A DNA stretch of 64,000 bases from Leptospira perdikensis (GCF_004769575.1 NZ_RQGA01000013.1:62001-126000), one strand, 5' to 3'. Shown: positions 1 to 8,339, counted from the stretch's first letter. Made by a program: numbers and translations. The notes: generated from the letters alone by a model not told the origin.

Positions 1-1823
1 TCTATTTTCTATTGTTAGCGGTAATGATGCCGCTAACAATTACAACGGCTGCTCCAACAGAAACAGAAAATGTTCCAACCGCAGCCACAACCCAAGAAAT
101 CAAACCCTATGTTTCTTCCATGAAAGAAAAGGGAATCGATCCAGAATACAACCGTCATATGTTTGTGGAGCCGGAATTATCCAAACATTCCGCTACTTCT
201 GGCCAATTTTGGTTGAACGATGTATTACGTTTCGGAATGTATTTGCGACCTAGACAAGAAGCAAGATACAATATGGATTTTAATGCATCTGACAAAGGTT
301 ATACCGACAGAACGGTTCAAACTTCCTCTATATATTTTATCTTTGACCCTAGTCCCTATGTACAAGCAAAAGTAACTCTCCAAGATGCTCGTGTTTGGGG
401 AGGGGAATCACCTGCCTCCACTGGCGACATCCGTGCTAATTTTTTTAACAACACTGCGGATATTTATTCCAAAAACCAAACCAATGCCGTTTCCCAAAAC
501 CAAACGGGAATCAGAGAAGCATTTTTAACCTTGAACCAACTGCCTTTACGTTCCAAATTACAAATTGGACGACAAATTTGGGCGTATGGCGACCAACGAA
601 TGATAGGTGGCGGGAACTGGACAGTTAACGGTCTCTCCTTTGATGGAGCAAGACTCATGTTCAACTATGACAATTTCAAAATCCATTTTCTCATGGCAAG
701 GCCGTATTGGACACAAAGCGGAACCAATGGTGTTGTATCCGCAAACGATCCCAAACTCAATTCAGCAGCAACAGGTACAGACACCACCTTACTTGGAACC
801 TATAATAGTTTTACCATCCCTGATTGGTTTACCTTGGATCTTTATAGTTTGGGAGTGGTTCGTAAATGGAAAAAAAATCCGGTGAATCCGATAACAGGAC
901 TTCCTGAATCTTCGAATGATGATCCGCAGGCCATGAACCGAAGTAGACAAAACCAAAACTTGGTCACCACTGGATTCCGGCTTACCAATAGAACCAAGGG
1001 AAATTTCCTGCCAGAAGGAAAGTCTTGGGATTTTACATGGGAATCAGCCTTCCAAACAGGCACTAGTGGACGACGAATCCAAGACCCTTATTTAAAAGAA
1101 TACCTCCCAAATGAATATGATAACTCAAGAACCGAAAGAGAAAGGTATACAGGCCAAATGCATGTTTTCCAAACAGGATATACTTTCTTCAAAAAACTCA
1201 GGTTAGGTGGTCAGGTTTTATATGCATCTGGTGACAAAAATAGAGCTGATGCTTCTGTCTCTACCTTCCAAACCCTGGCCAATCCAAGATTTGGAGTGAT
1301 TCCCTACTTTAATAGTGTGGCAGGAATTTCAGAAAACATCAACGCACAAAACTTATATTCAAAATCTGTGAGTATCAGTTATAAAACAGATACTTGGGGT
1401 GAATTCCAAGTTACTTATTTCCAAAATGATAAGGCAGAAAAACAAGATGCATGGTATGCTATCAGTGGTGCAGCCAACTCCACAAGTTCCCTAGGTGAAA
1501 AAAATCCTTACCCAGTATCAGCTGACAAAGGTAGTACGGAAAACTATTCCAATAATTCCTATTCCTCTCCTTATGCACTGGGCAAACGAATTTATACTGA
1601 AGTGGACTTAACTTGGCATGGGCAAATCAATGATTTTGTTTCTTTATGGATGGGTTTTGGGTATTTGAATGCAGGAGATTCTGTCCGCAACTATCGAAAT
1701 AGCAAAATTCAATACAATGCCACCACTCAGTCCTTTGAGTGGAACCAAAATTACTTACAAGGGAAAAACCAACTGGCAAAGGATGCTTATATGGCCTATG
1801 CCCAAATCAACGCTGCTTTTTAA
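1..1823 (+). CDS. Alginate-export-type outer-membrane beta-barrel protein (5' end cut off)
   Basis: The frame is open to the left edge of the window (first full codon at position 3), so the true start lies outside. The first visible residues (YFLLLAVMMPL...TAAPTE) look like the hydrophobic core and cleavage region of a signal peptide, so little is missing. The rest, about 600 residues, has the alternating aromatic/polar pattern of a large beta-barrel. It contains the QIGRQIWAYGDQRMIGGGNW block and the later SFDGAR stretch that are typical of the alginate-export porin family (PF13372-like), and ends in Ala-Phe, a C-terminal aromatic as in many outer-membrane proteins. Its predicted place is the outer membrane. 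The substrate is unknown; in Leptospira this family is not tied to alginate. A TetR gene follows 60 bases downstream on the same strand. Confidence 0.75.
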   Translation, partial: YFLLLAVMMPLTITTAAPTETENVPTAATTQEIKPYVSSMKEKGIDPEYNRHMFVEPELSKHSATSGQFWLNDVLRFGMYLRPRQEARYNMDFNASDKGYTDRTVQTSSIYFIFDPSPYVQAKVTLQDARVWGGESPASTGDIRANFFNNTADIYSKNQTNAVSQNQTGIREAFLTLNQLPLRSKLQIGRQIWAYGDQRMIGGGNWTVNGLSFDGARLMFNYDNFKIHFLMARPYWTQSGTNGVVSANDPKLNSAATGTDTTLLGTYNSFTIPDWFTLDLYSLGVVRKWKKNPVNPITGLPESSNDDPQAMNRSRQNQNLVTTGFRLTNRTKGNFLPEGKSWDFTWESAFQTGTSGRRIQDPYLKEYLPNEYDNSRTERERYTGQMHVFQTGYTFFKKLRLGGQVLYASGDKNRADASVSTFQTLANPRFGVIPYFNSVAGISENINAQNLYSKSVSISYKTDTWGEFQVTYFQNDKAEKQDAWYAISGAANSTSSLGEKNPYPVSADKGSTENYSNNSYSSPYALGKRIYTEVDLTWHGQINDFVSLWMGFGYLNAGDSVRNYRNSKIQYNATTQSFEWNQNYLQGKNQLAKDAYMAYAQINAAF

Positions 1824-1883
1824 GAAAAACGTTCGATTTTTGTATGGATTTGAATACTATGGAGGACAGATTGATTCAAATCC

Positions 1884-2516
1884 ATGTTGGAAGCTTCAAA
1901 CAAACAAAGACGGATTCGAAATAGCCTCTCTCGTGAGGAAATTAGAGACGTCTCCCTGCTAATTTTAAAAGAGGAGGGGCTGGAAGGTCTTTCCATGCGA
2001 AAGATTGCAAACCGTCTGGGTTGCAGTGTTGCCAGTCCCTATTCTTATTACGAAAGCCAAATCGATCTTGTCCAAGACTTAATCAAATCAGGTGAGGATG
2101 AACTCCTCTCCATGTTAAAAAAAGCAAGTGCCGAGGCAGAATCTGGTACCGCCTTCCAACAATTGGCCGCCATTGCACGTTCCTACTTTAACTTCGCTAG
2201 TAACAATCGTGAGTTACACAAAGTTATGTTTGTGACCGATTACGGTGGTGTACATAGAAAAGCTTTCCCTCAATTACCAAAAAGTTATCGGTTCTTTTTA
2301 GAAACGGTTCGTATTGGATTTGAGTCCGGCGAAATTCCCTATCCGAAAAATGAATACCCTGCGATTGCCCGGATGATGTGGAGTTGGATGTATGGAGTTA
2401 TTGTTTTAGATATGACAGGAATGCTTCGCAAACGAAAAGGTTCAGGAAATCCCATTGAAGAAGGGATTTCCTATTTCCAAAAACTCCTTAGCAAACAATA
2501 CCCTAACGGAAAATAG
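1884..2516 (+). CDS. TetR/AcrR-family transcriptional regulator
   Basis: 210 residues, the usual TetR length. The N-terminal helix-turn-helix lies at about residues 36-57 (GLSMRKIANRLGCSVASPY then SYY, the canonical TetR recognition-helix ending). The C-terminal two thirds are helical with no recognisable signature, as expected for a ligand-binding and dimerisation domain. The ATG at 1884 is the first start after an in-frame stop at 1872; GGAGG at 1860-1865 is rather far for a ribosome site. It lies 60 bases after the outer-membrane barrel gene on the same strand, so the two may be co-transcribed and the regulator may control that porin (inference). The next gene is convergent. Confidence 0.85.
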   Translation: MLEASNKQRRIRNSLSREEIRDVSLLILKEEGLEGLSMRKIANRLGCSVASPYSYYESQIDLVQDLIKSGEDELLSMLKKASAEAESGTAFQQLAAIARSYFNFASNNRELHKVMFVTDYGGVHRKAFPQLPKSYRFFLETVRIGFESGEIPYPKNEYPAIARMMWSWMYGVIVLDMTGMLRKRKGSGNPIEEGISYFQKLLSKQYPNGK

Positions 2517-2557
2517 GTGATGATTACTCTACAAAACCGTTGAAATTAAAATTAACC

Positions 2558-3319
2558 TTAACTAATACTTGGCGAAATTTCCAACCCATCATTTTCATCT
2601 TCTAAAACTTCCACTGGTTTTTGGGGAAGTATTACAGAAGTTCCTTTGTCTTTCATTCGGATGAGTTCACTTCGTACAAAACTTACTGTTTCAGAAGCAT
2701 CTTTAACTTCCCGAATTGGATAACCAACGGACAATCGAATGGGTTTGTTTAAATTATACGCATCTAAAAACATAGGAATGATAGGTAAACCATAACGTTT
2801 ACTGAGTACGGCCATACCTGGATGGAGTTTTCTCGATTTTCTAAACCCTCGAAACCAAGTGCCCTCAGGAAAAATACCAATACCCAAACTTCCTTTAGCA
2901 ATTCGTTGTTTCATTTCTTTCATTGTGCGTGGGTCTGATTCGTTACGGTTCACAGGAATTAGGTCAATTGATGTAACAATCCCTTTGATGAGTTGTTCCA
3001 TTTTTTGTTTTTTTGCTTTCTGAAAACTATCTTTGGGTTTTTTACCGGAATCAATACTCGCAAGAGCTGTTGTATAAATTCCATATCTTTTTAATACACC
3101 GCGAATCACAAAGGCATCATAAGGAAGAGTAATCAATCGCAAGAATTTGTTACGCGGTTTGATATGATTAGCAATTAGAATCACAGATTTACCACTAAAC
3201 TCTCGTAAGATGTGGTCATTTTCCAAAGTCACTTTTTTTCTTCCATAAATTTGGCGCATGGGTTTTACAAATGCCCACATAAAAATAAAACCTATCAGAC
3301 GACCTAAAACGTAAAACAT
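2558..3319 (-). CDS. PlsC-like lysophospholipid/glycerol acyltransferase with altered motif I
   Basis: 253 residues with an N-terminal hydrophobic segment (about 4-20). Motif I of PlsC acyltransferases, NH-X4-D, is present as N51-H52 but position 57 is Asn rather than the catalytic Asp. Motif III is intact as F150-P-E-G-T154, followed by a basic stretch. The expected role is acyl transfer to lysophosphatidate or another glycerol acceptor at the inner membrane. The Asp-to-Asn change could mean altered or lost activity, or another acidic residue may serve. The gene is convergent with the TetR gene and divergent from the cobalamin-riboswitch operon. The family call is solid; the exact substrate is unknown. 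Confidence 0.8.
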   Translation of the reverse strand: MFYVLGRLIGFIFMWAFVKPMRQIYGRKKVTLENDHILREFSGKSVILIANHIKPRNKFLRLITLPYDAFVIRGVLKRYGIYTTALASIDSGKKPKDSFQKAKKQKMEQLIKGIVTSIDLIPVNRNESDPRTMKEMKQRIAKGSLGIGIFPEGTWFRGFRKSRKLHPGMAVLSKRYGLPIIPMFLDAYNLNKPIRLSVGYPIREVKDASETVSFVRSELIRMKDKGTSVILPQKPVEVLEDENDGLEISPSIS

Positions 3320-3471
3320 ACAATCCCTCTACTTCGTTAGAACAAATAGATCTCAGTTGGTTGCAAAATTCACTGAGTAAATTTCCCTCTGCGATTAGAA
3401 TCTTAAAAAAAAATCAAATTGTAATGATATTCTGTAAAATACAAGGCTGTTCTTTACATTTGACAAAAAAC

Positions 3472-3610
3472 CTGGTTCTTTAGACGTTGAAATTACCTTT
3501 AGGGAGGAAACAGGTGAAATTCCTGTGCTGACCCGCAACTGTAATCCAAACCAAAGTTTGGTGAGCCAGATCTTCCCCGTAGAGTCTACCTCGTGGCAAA
3601 GGAACTTTAC
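3472..3610 (+). ncRNA. Cobalamin (adenosylcobalamin-type) riboswitch
   Basis: The conserved core is readable: AGGGAGGAAACAGGTGAAATT with GGTGAAATTCC at 3513-3523, GCTGACCCGCAACTGTAA at 3527-3544, then GAGCCAGAT at 3563-3571 and a closing CCCCGTAGAG...CCTCGTGG. These match the order and spacing of the cobalamin riboswitch consensus (GGTGxxAxxCC, GCxGxCCCGCAACTGTAA, GAGCCAGxx). It lies on the + strand about 170 bases upstream of two lipoprotein genes, which it most likely represses when cobalamin is abundant. The 5' and 3' limits are estimates. Confidence 0.93.
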
Positions 3611-3645
3611 ACACTGATTCTAAATGTCCTCCATTTGGATAAGGG

Positions 3646-3778
3646 GCCCCAAAGGCATCGGGGCACCCGAAACAATTAGGAACTAAAATTGTATTTTAGA
3701 TACTTATCCACTAAGTACTAACAACAGTTTGTTTATCATTGAATCGACGGTCCCTGAATTTTTAACTATTTAGGAGAC
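3646..3778 (+). promoter_or_regulatory. Candidate expression platform of the cobalamin riboswitch
   Basis: Two small hairpins share the same GGGG (3660-3663): GCCCC 3646-3650 with GGGGC 3660-3664, or TCGGG 3658-3662 with CCCGA 3666-3670, so they cannot form together. Closer to the gene, GTCCCT (3750-3755) can pair with AGG-A-GAC (3772-3778, one bulged A), which would bury the Shine-Dalgarno AGGAG of the next gene. No T-run follows any hairpin, so translational control is likelier than termination. This is inference from base pairing by eye. Confidence 0.35.
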
Positions 3779-3782
3779 TTCT

Positions 3783-4349
3783 ATGAAAAGAACACTCAAA
3801 ACTACTGCCCTTTCGTTGATTTTGCTCGCGCTAGTCGCTTGTAGCACAGAAAAACAAGTATCTGAAACAGATGCAAATAACAATCTAATCATGGGATTGT
3901 TAGCTGGTCAAGTTTCAGAGTCTAGTAAAGATTTTACTTTGAATGGTGTTTGGAATAGTTTTACAGGAAATGCAACTACATTAGATACTATAACCACATT
4001 CTCTGCAAAATATGGCTCTAAAGGATTACAACTAGACGACAGTACCGCCTTTGGTGGTTTCTCCAGCTGTTATATCATTATTGAATTTAACAATGCAGAA
4101 GGAAGTTTCATCACTCAAAACCCTGAGAACAACGGTGGATGTTTTGCTGGTGATACCAACAAAGGAAAATATAACAAAGTATTCTTTTTCAAAAATACGG
4201 CAAAAGATAATTCTTATTGGCTTTGTACGGTAGCTTTCGGAAAAACATACGATGCAGCCAAAGCCCAAACAGATACATCTACTAGAACCAACCCTGGTAG
4301 TTCTGGTTGCGGTGCGTCAGCATTCTCAAGATACGACAAAAAAACATAA
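3783..4349 (+). CDS. Small lipoprotein under cobalamin riboswitch control
   Basis: 188 residues. The first 20 form a lipoprotein signal peptide with lipobox LALVAC (Cys20), so the mature protein starts CSTEKQ and is membrane-anchored, probably facing the periplasm or surface. The mature part is Gly/Ser/Thr/Asn-rich with several cysteines (for example SSCY, GGCF, WLCTV, SGCG) that could form disulfides. AGGAG six bases upstream fixes the ATG. I recognise no domain. It is the first gene after the cobalamin riboswitch and precedes a second lipoprotein by 141 bases, so a role in binding or taking up cobalamin at the cell surface is the simplest hypothesis. That is inferred from regulation only. 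Confidence 0.8.
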   Translation: MKRTLKTTALSLILLALVACSTEKQVSETDANNNLIMGLLAGQVSESSKDFTLNGVWNSFTGNATTLDTITTFSAKYGSKGLQLDDSTAFGGFSSCYIIIEFNNAEGSFITQNPENNGGCFAGDTNKGKYNKVFFFKNTAKDNSYWLCTVAFGKTYDAAKAQTDTSTRTNPGSSGCGASAFSRYDKKT

Positions 4350-4490
4350 TCTTTTTTGATGAAGAAATCAACTGATCCCTATTTCAAACGATGGGGATCA
4401 TTGTCTTTAGACCTAACAGTTATTTTCAAAAAATGGAAACTCCAACTTGGACTGGACTTTAAGGAATCGTTTCCGAAATTGGGAGATGTG

Positions 4491-5351
4491 ATGCAAAAAA
4501 GATTCCAAACAAAAACATTATGTCTTTTAGTTCTGATGTTATTTGTTTCCTTTTCTTTTTGTAAAAAATCTGCATCTGGTTCGGGAGAAGAAAATCTCGC
4601 TGCCTTATTACCATTACTGAATGCAGCATCAAATGCTAGTGTTTGTCCAAAGTCATCACTTCCAACAGACATCTATCTTGCAACAACCGTTGTCAGTGCT
4701 AGTTCCAACATCTCAGGTTTTTCCGATCCGAAAAAAGCAGTCAATGGGATTTGTGGGGCTGGAGAAATGGCAGGTTCTCTTGATGTTTATGCCTTAGACA
4801 TTACAGGAGCCGGAGCCACTATCGTACTCAGTTGGGGTGGTAAAACTGTAAAGAATGTATCCGATTTAGATTTTGTCGTCTATGACAATAGTTTCCGTAT
4901 TTCTGATGATAGTAATACCTATGCCATGGATCCTTCCGTTGTCCAAGTTTCGATCGATGGGACCAATTATTGTGGCTTTAATCCCAGTTATTCGGGTGGC
5001 AATGTCAACTTACTGGACAGTTGGACTCGTTTCGGCGGATTAAGACCTGTTTACTACAATATGACCACAAAACCTTTCTCAAATGAAGACCTTTTTATCA
5101 ACACTGGTGGTTCATTTTTGTTAGGTGGCGGCGACGGGTTCGATTTGGATCAAATAGACCCTGCTGATCCGAATGATATTGGTTGTGATACAACCTTAGC
5201 TGGTAACATCAAAACAAACGGATTCAAATATCTAAAAATTAGATCTGCAAGCGATGTGAACAATCCGAACACAGGAATCAAATTTCCTTGGCCCCCTGGC
5301 AGTTATAATGGAAGCGATATCGATGGTGTCGTGGCACGCGAAATCCAATAA
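4491..5351 (+). CDS. Lipoprotein resembling the LIC_13355 family, in the B12-riboswitch operon
   Basis: The start is set at the ATG at 4491, which has GGGAG five bases upstream and opens a classic lipoprotein signal peptide (MQKRFQTKTLCLLVLMLF... lipobox SFSFC). The frame is open up to 4356, but that extension lacks a signal. The mature protein (286 residues in total) begins low-complexity and then has a compact domain with VSASSNISGFSDP, GGKTVKNVSDLDFVVYDN, PSVVQVSIDGTNYCGF and a C-terminal GSYNGSDIDGVVA. This resembles a Leptospira lipoprotein family I know as LIC_13355 and other cell-surface proteins seen near cobalamin transport genes. The repeated Asp/Gly-rich turns (GGGDGFDLDQIDP) suggest metal-supported loops. 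Function is not established. Confidence 0.75.
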   Translation: MQKRFQTKTLCLLVLMLFVSFSFCKKSASGSGEENLAALLPLLNAASNASVCPKSSLPTDIYLATTVVSASSNISGFSDPKKAVNGICGAGEMAGSLDVYALDITGAGATIVLSWGGKTVKNVSDLDFVVYDNSFRISDDSNTYAMDPSVVQVSIDGTNYCGFNPSYSGGNVNLLDSWTRFGGLRPVYYNMTTKPFSNEDLFINTGGSFLLGGGDGFDLDQIDPADPNDIGCDTTLAGNIKTNGFKYLKIRSASDVNNPNTGIKFPWPPGSYNGSDIDGVVAREIQ

Positions 5352-5488
5352 TTGTTACCATTATGTCAGATTCTTTCCTTCTCCGGAGTAATACCCAAAA
5401 AACCTTAAAAAACGACTTGTATTTCTGTTGACCGATCCTTAAAAAAGAGTTCTTTTCTTTAGAACCACTTTTCTGGCACGTATCTACT

Positions 5489-5653
5489 TTGAGCGAAAAC
5501 CTATACACACAAAAAATATCCATCCAGGATGAGATACTTAGATTGTCTGCGCAGGCCAATCCCCTGAAACTCTTGATTAAGCCTTTATTGGATTCGATTT
5601 CCAAGAGTGTGAAATTCATGATCAATCTTGAAACATATTTTTATCAAAAATAG
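5489..5653 (+). CDS. Possible 54-residue protein upstream of the partner-switch genes
   Basis: A TTG at 5489 opens a 54-codon frame ending at the TAG at 5651-5653, 12 bases before the next gene. The product (MSENLYTQKISIQDEILRLS...) is predicted helical with leucine/isoleucine spacing, followed by a basic, hydrophobic tail. There is no strong Shine-Dalgarno, and the frame could extend back to 5432 without an ATG. Its tight placement before the GHKL gene and normal amino-acid composition favour a real small gene. It could also be untranslated leader. No family recognised. Confidence 0.4.
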   Translation: MSENLYTQKISIQDEILRLSAQANPLKLLIKPLLDSISKSVKFMINLETYFYQK

Positions 5654-5665
5654 ACGGAGGCAAAA

Positions 5666-6223
5666 TTGAACCAAAAGTCACCCGTCATTATTGGAGAATA
5701 CTACATCATTCCGGAAAATTTGCCTGCTGATGGCCAACTTCGATTGATTTTCCAACCCATCGATATGACTACGTATTGGAGTCGGTGTGGACTCACGGCA
5801 AACTTTGTTGCCGGTTTTTATTCTTATTGTTACGAAGCAAGTGAAACTAAAGCTAACTCACTTTCTACGATCATTAACGAACTTTTGGAAAATGCTTCCA
5901 AGTTTTCGAAGGCCATGAAAGGAAAAATCAACGTAGAATTAAAACAATACGGAAATCTTTTAAGAATTGATGTTTTAAATGTGGCGTCAAAAACCTTAAG
6001 GGATAGTTTTGAGCTTTTTGTAAATAGACTAATGTCGGAAAATGTGGAGGAGTTGTATTTTTCTACACTCGAGTCCAAAGAAGACGGCGATACCAAATCC
6101 GGTTTAGGACTATTGATGGTGTTAAAAGACTACCCCGTCCGTTTTGGTTATAGTTTCAATGAGATCGATTCCGATACTCATGAAATCACAGTAAGAGCAA
6201 TTATCAACGTAGAAGAGATATAA
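5666..6223 (+). CDS. GHKL-type ATP-binding regulator, slr1658/DUF6272-like
   Basis: 185 residues, TTG start at 5666 with GGAGG at 5656-5660. It keeps a histidine-kinase-like ATP-binding fold. The N box is at residues 71-77 (NELLENA, with Glu72 and Asn76) and the glycine-rich lid at about 145-150 (SGLGLL), followed by the LKDYP signature of the slr1658 superfamily (DUF6272). Such proteins resemble anti-sigma kinases of the SpoIIAB/RsbW type and act on a STAS partner. The next gene, 13 bases on, encodes the matching slr1659-like STAS protein, and a SpoIIE phosphatase follows. It is probably the kinase or anti-regulator of this switch; kinase activity is not shown by the sequence. Confidence 0.8.
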   Translation: MNQKSPVIIGEYYIIPENLPADGQLRLIFQPIDMTTYWSRCGLTANFVAGFYSYCYEASETKANSLSTIINELLENASKFSKAMKGKINVELKQYGNLLRIDVLNVASKTLRDSFELFVNRLMSENVEELYFSTLESKEDGDTKSGLGLLMVLKDYPVRFGYSFNEIDSDTHEITVRAIINVEEI

Positions 6224-6236
6224 TAGGCGAAGCTTC

Positions 6237-6584
6237 ATGGAAATCAAAGACTTAGATTACAATATAAAATACGACGAAGCCACTAAAACTGTCAAATTCA
6301 CCGGTTCCATCCGATTGCAGAACTTACCTGCTTATGAACCTATAAAATCTTTTTTAAGGGATGCAGCCAAACTTTGCCAAGGTTCACTTTTGACTTTGGA
6401 TTTCAGAGATTTACAATTTGTAAACAGCTCGGGAATCACTACTCTATCAATGTTCATTATTGATTCCAGGAAAAGTGCGACATACCAAATCAAAATCCAA
6501 GGTTCCCTCAACATTTCATGGCAGTCAAAATCCTTATCCAATTTCAAAAAACTTTGGGACCAAGTGATTTTGGAAATCGCCTAG
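6237..6584 (+). CDS. STAS-like slr1659-superfamily regulator
   Basis: 115 residues, the length of a single STAS domain. The phospho-acceptor loop of anti-sigma-factor antagonists is visible at residues 58-68 (DLQFVNSSGITT) with Ser64/Ser65 at the usual phosphorylation position. It differs from ordinary SpoIIAA in its tail (ISWQSKSLSNFKKLWD), which fits the slr1659 superfamily that pairs with slr1658-type ATPases. The gene lies 13 bases after its presumed ATPase partner and is followed by a 243-base gap and a SpoIIE phosphatase. Expected cycle: phosphorylated by the GHKL protein, dephosphorylated by the PP2C protein. The downstream target is unknown. Confidence 0.8.
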   Translation: MEIKDLDYNIKYDEATKTVKFTGSIRLQNLPAYEPIKSFLRDAAKLCQGSLLTLDFRDLQFVNSSGITTLSMFIIDSRKSATYQIKIQGSLNISWQSKSLSNFKKLWDQVILEIA

Positions 6585-6741
6585 ACCACAAATACTCACA
6601 GGTGGAGGGAGGTTTCATTAAATCCCCTACACTAAAATCAGAAACAAAAAAAGGGGGATTCACTTTCTATCCCCGTAAACTCTGTATTCAAAAAATGATT
6701 CTGACTCATCCCAACCTTCATCCTTGAAAAATTAAAAATCA

Positions 6742-6780
6742 TTTGCAATTTATGCAAAATGTATGATGTTATAATATAAT
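6742..6780 (+). promoter_or_regulatory. Inverted repeat and tandem -10 elements before the SpoIIE gene
   Basis: Two overlapping perfect -10 hexamers (TATAAT at 6770-6775 and 6775-6780) lie about 50 bases before the phosphatase start. Just upstream is the inverted repeat TTTGCA-N5-TGCAAA (6742-6758), at about the place of a -35. No good -35 hexamer sits at 16-18 bases, which suggests activator dependence or an operator. The rest of the 6585-6827 gap shows only a weak GGGGGA/TCCCC pairing (about 6655-6694) without a T-run. Confidence 0.4.
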
Positions 6781-6827
6781 TTTCCGCGTTCTCTTGAACG
6801 AAATCTAAAGAAAGAAAACTTTAATCT

Positions 6828-8339
6828 ATGCCTCAAACTCCCTCCAACGAAATTCGATTTGTCCTGCCTGAATATTACAAAAAACAACTGAAAGAAATTG
6901 CCTATCAAGGGGAATTCCGCGCCGAAACTTTCGCAACCAAGTTCCGCTTCTTCTTCCTCGGAATGATATTTATCTTTTCCACATTGGGACTCCTTTCGGG
7001 CCGTCCAGTTGTAGAATACTATTACCAAATATCTGCTATCTTAATTCTTCTCAGTTATAACTTCTTTGTTCTTTATACGTTAAAGAAATCTGGTAAATAC
7101 CTCAATATCTTTAAATTCCTTTCTTCCTTTTTAGAGATATCTCTACTAACTTTCGTTATAGGATACACAGCCCAGGCCCAAAAAAATCCAAGCCTTGTGT
7201 ATGCAGCTCCTATGATTTATGTTTTCTTCATTCTCATTGCACTTGCTTCCATACGCAACAATACCAAAACCATCATATTTGCTGTTGTTGTCCTTATTGT
7301 TGAGTATGCATCACTAACCATTTACTTCTATCCAGAGATGACCGATTTGAATACAAAACTCATCGAATTATCTCCTTATCTCAAACCAAACTTTCTAGAA
7401 AAAAACAGTAATTTCTTTTTAGTCAGTGCGATTCCCATGGGAATCTTTCTCATTCTGATGTACATGGTTGTCACAGGTGGATTGATACTTTATGCAATCG
7501 TCAATACATCTCGCACGACACATGAACAAGCAGATTTAATTTTTAATACAGAAAAACAAGCCATCTTAGAAGAGAACATGCATCTCGGTATGGAATTGGA
7601 AGTAGCAAGGCAGATTCAGGCGATGGTTCTTCCTCGTAATGAGGAATTAAAAGAAATCAAAGAATTAGAAATTTCTGCTCGTATGGACGCAGCCAATGAA
7701 GTGGGTGGGGACTATTACGATGTAGTCCATCATGAAGATGGAACTGTTTATATTGGAATTGGGGATGTAACAGGCCATGGTCTTGCTTCCGGGGTTGTGA
7801 TGCTCATGACTCAGTCAGCGTTTATCACAACTTTACGCTCCAAGGTCATTTCTTTACGTGAGTCTCTTCGTTCCTTAAACTCCATTTTATTTTCCAATAT
7901 CCATATACGAATGAATGACATTCGTAACCTTACCTTGTCTTTATTTTCTTATAAGAATGGTGTGTTTACCACAGTGGGACAACACGAAACCATTATGGTT
8001 TACCGCCATACTTTGAAAAAAACAGAAATTATAGATACTGTCAATAATGGTATGTTAGTTGGTCTTACAGAATCTATTGACGAATTCATTCATGAAAAAC
8101 CAATTCCACTCGAATCAAAAGACATCATCCTACTGTATACTGATGGAGCAACTGAAGCAGAAAATCAAAAAAGGGAACAATTTGGATCCCATAGGTTGAT
8201 AGAATCTTTAGAAAGACATATCGAACTAGAAACCACAGATGCCATTTTAGATGCGATTTTTAAAGATATCTATGTCTTTATTGATGGAATGGAAGTTTAT
8301 GATGACATCACTATCATGATTATGCGCAAACGAGAGTAA
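6828..8339 (+). CDS. Membrane SpoIIE/PP2C-family serine phosphatase
   Basis: 503 residues. The N-terminal 220 or so hold about six hydrophobic segments (starting FFFLGMIFIFSTLGLL and ending IPMGIFLILMYMVV). A short linker helix follows (EENMHLGMELEVARQIQAMVLP, the usual lead into this phosphatase family), then a SpoIIE domain. Its metal-binding motifs are present: EVGGDYYDV at about 291, GDVTGHGLASG at about 311, and the C-terminal LLYTDGATEAEN at about 436. It should dephosphorylate a STAS partner in response to a membrane signal, and the slr1659-like protein just upstream is the obvious candidate. A second GHKL paralog lies downstream. The signal sensed is unknown. Confidence 0.9.
   Translation: MPQTPSNEIRFVLPEYYKKQLKEIAYQGEFRAETFATKFRFFFLGMIFIFSTLGLLSGRPVVEYYYQISAILILLSYNFFVLYTLKKSGKYLNIFKFLSSFLEISLLTFVIGYTAQAQKNPSLVYAAPMIYVFFILIALASIRNNTKTIIFAVVVLIVEYASLTIYFYPEMTDLNTKLIELSPYLKPNFLEKNSNFFLVSAIPMGIFLILMYMVVTGGLILYAIVNTSRTTHEQADLIFNTEKQAILEENMHLGMELEVARQIQAMVLPRNEELKEIKELEISARMDAANEVGGDYYDVVHHEDGTVYIGIGDVTGHGLASGVVMLMTQSAFITTLRSKVISLRESLRSLNSILFSNIHIRMNDIRNLTLSLFSYKNGVFTTVGQHETIMVYRHTLKKTEIIDTVNNGMLVGLTESIDEFIHEKPIPLESKDIILLYTDGATEAENQKREQFGSHRLIESLERHIELETTDAILDAIFKDIYVFIDGMEVYDDITIMIMRKRE

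Noticed and set aside
4356..4490. Upstream extension of the LIC_13355-like lipoprotein
   Set aside because: The frame is open, but the extension has no signal character and the ATG at 4491 has its own ribosome site and a full lipoprotein signal peptide.
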